Source: an uncultured Clostridia bacterium
GTDB taxonomy: Bacteria > Bacillota > Clostridia > Oscillospirales > Ruminococcaceae
DNA: 6,958 bases
Assembly (NCBI GenBank): GCA_947630315.1
Contig: CANRHA010000092.1
Span: forward strand, 1-6,958
Direction: 5' to 3'
Made by a program: the position numbers and the translations under genes. The notes beneath the pieces are model-generated. The model made no database searches. It was not told the DNA's origin and saw nothing but the letters and a program-made list of their open reading frames with translations. Positions 4,710-6,958 of the stretch are shown in pieces. Every line of letters starts with the position of its first letter. Position 1 is the first letter of the stretch.

Positions 4710-5854
4710 ATCACAGTTCTCGGCACGCGGGGGCTTATCCCGCAGACTATCTCGTAGCCTATAGTTCCCGCTAAAGCGGCAAGCCCGTCGGCTGTGATGG
4801 TCTCATCTCCGTCGCGGCCTATTAAGGTGACGGCGTCGCCGGGCTTTACCCCGGGTATTCCGCTTATGTCCGCCATAAGCTGATCCATGCATATCCTGCC
4901 TATGACCGGCGCGCGCCTGCCGTTTATAAGCACCTCCGATTTTCCCGAAAGCGCCCTCGGGTAGCCGTCGGCGTAGCCTATTGTAACTACGGCGATCTCG
5001 GTGTCGCGGGCGGTCGTAAAGGTTCTGCCGTAGCTTACGTCTACCCCGGCGGGAACGGTTTTTATCTGCGCGACCGTCGCCTTTAAGTCCATCACCGGCT
5101 CGAGGTCTATAGGAAGCTCCCGCCCGCCGTCGGGCTTAAGGCCGTATAAAAGTATACCGAGCCGGGCGAGGTCTCCCCTCGGGTCGGGGTGATAGGCCGC
5201 GCCTGCCGAGTTGAGAAAGTGCATGTGCTGAACTACTATCATTCTGCGGTTCAGCTCGTTTTTTATCTTTACAAGCTCTTCGATCTGATTTTTCGTGTAT
5301 TCCGCGTCCGAAGGCTCCGCGCTGTCCGCGACCGAAAGGTGGGTGAATATTCCCTCGACCTCTATCGACGGCAGCTTTACTATCTTTTCGGTCTCATCGC
5401 CCAAAAAGCTCACGTCTCCGCGCAGACCTATCCTCGTCATTCCGGTGTCGTAGGCTATATGGCAGCGTATTTTTTCGGAGGCCGGGCACTGTTTTGAAAG
5501 CTCCTCGGCGTATTCGCGGTCGGTCACGGTCTGGATTATGTCGTATTCTATTATTTCGGGAGCGTTTTTCGGCGGGGTGTAGCCTAAAATAAGTATCTCG
5601 CCGGCAACGCCGAGATCTCTGAGTTCTATAGCCTCGTTAAGGGTAGATACCGCAAACCAGTTTATCCCGCAGTCTTCCTCGAGGCAGGACACGGTATTTT
5701 CAACGCCGTGGCCGTAGGCGTTTGCCTTTACAACGCATACCGGCTCGACGCCTTCGGGCAGCAGGGCGCGCAGCTTTTCGACGTTTCTTTTAAGCCTGTC
5801 GGTGTGGATCTCGGCCCACGCCCGCCGCAGGATATCTTTTTTGATGCCGCTCAT
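4706..5854 (-). CDS. alr: Alanine racemase
   Basis: PLP enzyme interconverting L- and D-alanine for peptidoglycan. The 382 residues are the usual size: an N-terminal TIM barrel and a C-terminal beta domain. PLP lysine K43 lies in VVKANAYGHG (41-50), the catalytic tyrosine Y275 in VSYGRTFTT (273-281), with GYADGYPRAL (293-302) and ICMDQ (321-325). Odd: the motif usually reading K-x-DTGM-x-R is AYDTGMTR here (134-141), so Ala134 replaces the commonly carbamylated lysine. Start choice: the frame stays open upstream to 6364, but ATG at 5854 has GGAGG five bases before it, gives the family length, and avoids overlap with the divergent gene. It is followed by birA with an ATGA overlap. No clear promoter was found in the 5855-5930 gap on this strand. 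A broader-specificity racemase is possible. Confidence 0.93.
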   Translation of the reverse strand: MSGIKKDILRRAWAEIHTDRLKRNVEKLRALLPEGVEPVCVVKANAYGHGVENTVSCLEEDCGINWFAVSTLNEAIELRDLGVAGEILILGYTPPKNAPEIIEYDIIQTVTDREYAEELSKQCPASEKIRCHIAYDTGMTRIGLRGDVSFLGDETEKIVKLPSIEVEGIFTHLSVADSAEPSDAEYTKNQIEELVKIKNELNRRMIVVQHMHFLNSAGAAYHPDPRGDLARLGILLYGLKPDGGRELPIDLEPVMDLKATVAQIKTVPAGVDVSYGRTFTTARDTEIAVVTIGYADGYPRALSGKSEVLINGRRAPVIGRICMDQLMADISGIPGVKPGDAVTLIGRDGDETITADGLAALAGTIGYEIVCGISPRVPRTVI

Positions 5855-5900
5855 AAAAACCTCCAAAAATGAAAAAACAGTTACAATCATTCCCCGGCAC

Positions 5901-5929
5901 TTGAAAATTGCGGGGATATATGTTAAAAT
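5901..5929 (+). promoter_or_regulatory. Promoter of the SLOG/DUF1273 gene
   Basis: -35 TTGAAA (5901-5906), a 17-base spacer and -10 TAAAAT (5924-5929) preceded by TGT match an extended -10 promoter. The start would be near 5936. The roughly 40-base leader contains a 5-bp hairpin CGGCG-TAAG-CGCCG (5942-5955) just upstream of the probable ribosome site. Confidence 0.65.
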
Positions 5930-5975
5930 AACTTCTATACACGGCGTAAGCGCCGGGAAGGGATATATTCGTATA

Positions 5976-6521
5976 ATGCAAGCATTATCTGCCGCCGAAA
6001 GCGTTATAACCGTAAGAGAAAAGACCGCCTGCTTTACCGGCCACCGCCCCGAAAAGCTCCCCTTCAGCGTGTGCGACGAGGAAAAGCTCAATAAGCTGAA
6101 GAGCGTTATATATAAACATGTATACGGCGCGGCGCTGTGCGGATATGACACCTTTTTCTGCGGAATGCAGAGGGGCGTAGACATCTGGGCTGGGATAGAG
6201 GTCCTGCGCGTAAAGCTTCTTTTCCCGGATATACGCCTTATCTGCGTTTGCCCGTACGAGGTCGAATACCGCCGCAGGATCGGCGCCGACGAGGCGGAAT
6301 ATTCTATGCTTATCGCCCAAAGCTCGGCGCATATAGTTATAGGCGACAGGCCGAGCGTCAGCAATTATCATGTAAGAAACAGGTTCATGGTCGACCGCTC
6401 GTCGCTGGTCATAGGCGCTATAGCCGTAGACGGCAGCGGAACCTCGAGCACCTTGAACTACGCCGCAAGGTCGGGGGTAAAGATAGATAAAATAGACCTC
6501 AACCGGCTCGACGAGCAATAG
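5976..6521 (+). CDS. SLOG/DUF1273 (YpsA-like) protein
   Basis: A 181-residue cytosolic protein of the DUF1273 family, a branch of the SLOG superfamily of Rossmann-like nucleotide-binding proteins. The evidence is ACFTGHRPEKLP (18-29, the hallmark TGHRP), a glycine motif GMQRGVDIWA (63-72), YEVEYRRRI near 94-102, RNRFMVDRSS (134-143) and a closing G-x-GTSSTLNYA (153-163). Bacillus-group YpsA has been linked to cell division and stress, but the ligand is not settled, so no reaction is assigned. Start choice: ATG at 5976 has AAGGGA (5958-5963) about 12 bases upstream, somewhat far. The frame runs open to 5802, but an earlier start would precede the promoter and overlap alr. It is divergent from alr with a 121-base gap. 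Confidence 0.85.
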   Translation: MQALSAAESVITVREKTACFTGHRPEKLPFSVCDEEKLNKLKSVIYKHVYGAALCGYDTFFCGMQRGVDIWAGIEVLRVKLLFPDIRLICVCPYEVEYRRRIGADEAEYSMLIAQSSAHIVIGDRPSVSNYHVRNRFMVDRSSLVIGAIAVDGSGTSSTLNYAARSGVKIDKIDLNRLDEQ

Positions 6522-6602
6522 CCTCTTGGCGGCGATATCTATTCTACACTTTTTGAAAGAAAATTGCAACACATTCCGTAAATTTTAGAGGGAGAGAGGA
6601 AT

Positions 6603-6958
6603 ATGGCTAAAAAAAGACCGAACCAGACCCCGGTGCTTATCGTCTATGTTCTGACGATGCTTTTCAGCGTTATAATGTTCGGCACTGTTGCATATGTGCT
6701 CCTTGACGTTTTTGTTACTCAGCCTAAGCTTGCCCGCGAGGCGGAGCTTTCAAAGGCGCCCGCTTCAGAAGACGACGTAGCCGCCGAGACCGACTATTCG
6801 GCCGCCAGGGAGACAATACTTTTTGTGAGCGAGCAGAGCGGAACCGTAAACAGCATAGCACTTATCCGGGTCCTGCCCGACCTCGGAACAATAAGGATAG
6901 TTCCCGTATCGCAGTATACGCTTTCATCGGTCAGCGGGGTGGAGGGCACCATTGAGAC
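6603..6958 (+). CDS. Membrane-anchored protein, possibly LCP-like, cut by window end
   Basis: The frame is open from ATG at 6603 to the window edge (118 complete codons, no stop), with GAGGGAG (6588-6594) eight bases upstream. The N-terminus is short and basic (MAKKRPNQ). One hydrophobic segment follows (about residues 10-37), then an acidic, Ala-rich linker (about 42-70), then a strand-rich start of a domain: ETILFVSEQSG, SIALIRVLPDLGTIRIVPVSQYTL. That pattern resembles the opening of LytR-CpsA-Psr (LCP) domains, which attach polymers to the cell wall. The usual D-x-R, RSD and SIPRD positions are not conserved, so it is either a divergent, perhaps inactive relative or another family. The domain assignment is tentative; the coding call is firmer. 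No clear promoter was found in 6522-6602. Confidence 0.8.
   Translation, partial: MAKKRPNQTPVLIVYVLTMLFSVIMFGTVAYVLLDVFVTQPKLAREAELSKAPASEDDVAAETDYSAARETILFVSEQSGTVNSIALIRVLPDLGTIRIVPVSQYTLSSVSGVEGTIE

Noticed and set aside
5802..5975. Earlier start for the DUF1273 gene
   Set aside because: It would overlap the start of alr and lie upstream of the predicted promoter. The family motif TGHRP normally falls near the N-terminus, as it does with the ATG at 5976.
5855..6364. N-terminal extension of alr (552-residue version)
   Set aside because: The extra 170 residues match no racemase, lie antisense to the DUF1273 gene and its promoter, and a GGAGG site five bases before ATG 5854 marks the real start.
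6522..6602. Promoter or terminator before the last gene
   Set aside because: TTGAAA at 6553 has no -10 box at a workable distance and no GC stem with a T tract is present.

Overview
The window looks like a chromosomal segment of an uncultured, low-to-mid GC Firmicute, probably a gut-type clostridium (Oscillospirales or Christensenellales-like). The reasons are the AGGAGG-type ribosome binding sites, TTGACA/TATAAT-type promoters, heavy use of ATA and AGG codons, and a gene set typical of Clostridia. The taxonomic placement is inference from style, not from a marker gene.

Layout. Positions 1-458 hold no believable gene but are dense in repeats: a four-run G tract, three direct copies of a degenerate hairpin element, a 12-bp palindrome, and two pyrimidine-rich heptamer tracts. 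Two strong tandem promoters follow (459-487 and 508-536). The second carries an 11-bp perfect inverted repeat over its -10 box and drives degV (fatty-acid-binding family) and a small single-pass membrane protein of unknown function, closed by a terminator at 2100-2131. A third heptamer tract (2146-2201) runs directly into the promoter of a threonine ammonia-lyase gene (TTG start at 2279) followed by ridA. These two fit together biochemically: the lyase releases reactive enamine/imine intermediates that RidA hydrolyses. A terminator at 3937-3968 that looks usable from both sides separates this operon from a convergent minus-strand pair, alr-birA, which overlaps by ATGA. Divergent from alr is a SLOG/DUF1273 (YpsA-like) gene with its own promoter. 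The window ends inside a membrane-anchored protein that resembles the start of a LytR-CpsA-Psr (LCP) domain but lacks its usual charged residues.

Most genes are ordinary housekeeping or metabolic genes. No defence system, CRISPR array, mobile-element transposase, tRNA or rRNA was seen. The most interesting material is non-coding: heptamer tracts B and C each end exactly where a -35 hexamer begins, the hairpin repeat keeps its flanks but changes its stem, and a strong palindromic operator sits over the degV promoter. Among the proteins, the alanine racemase has Ala where the family usually has the carbamylated lysine.
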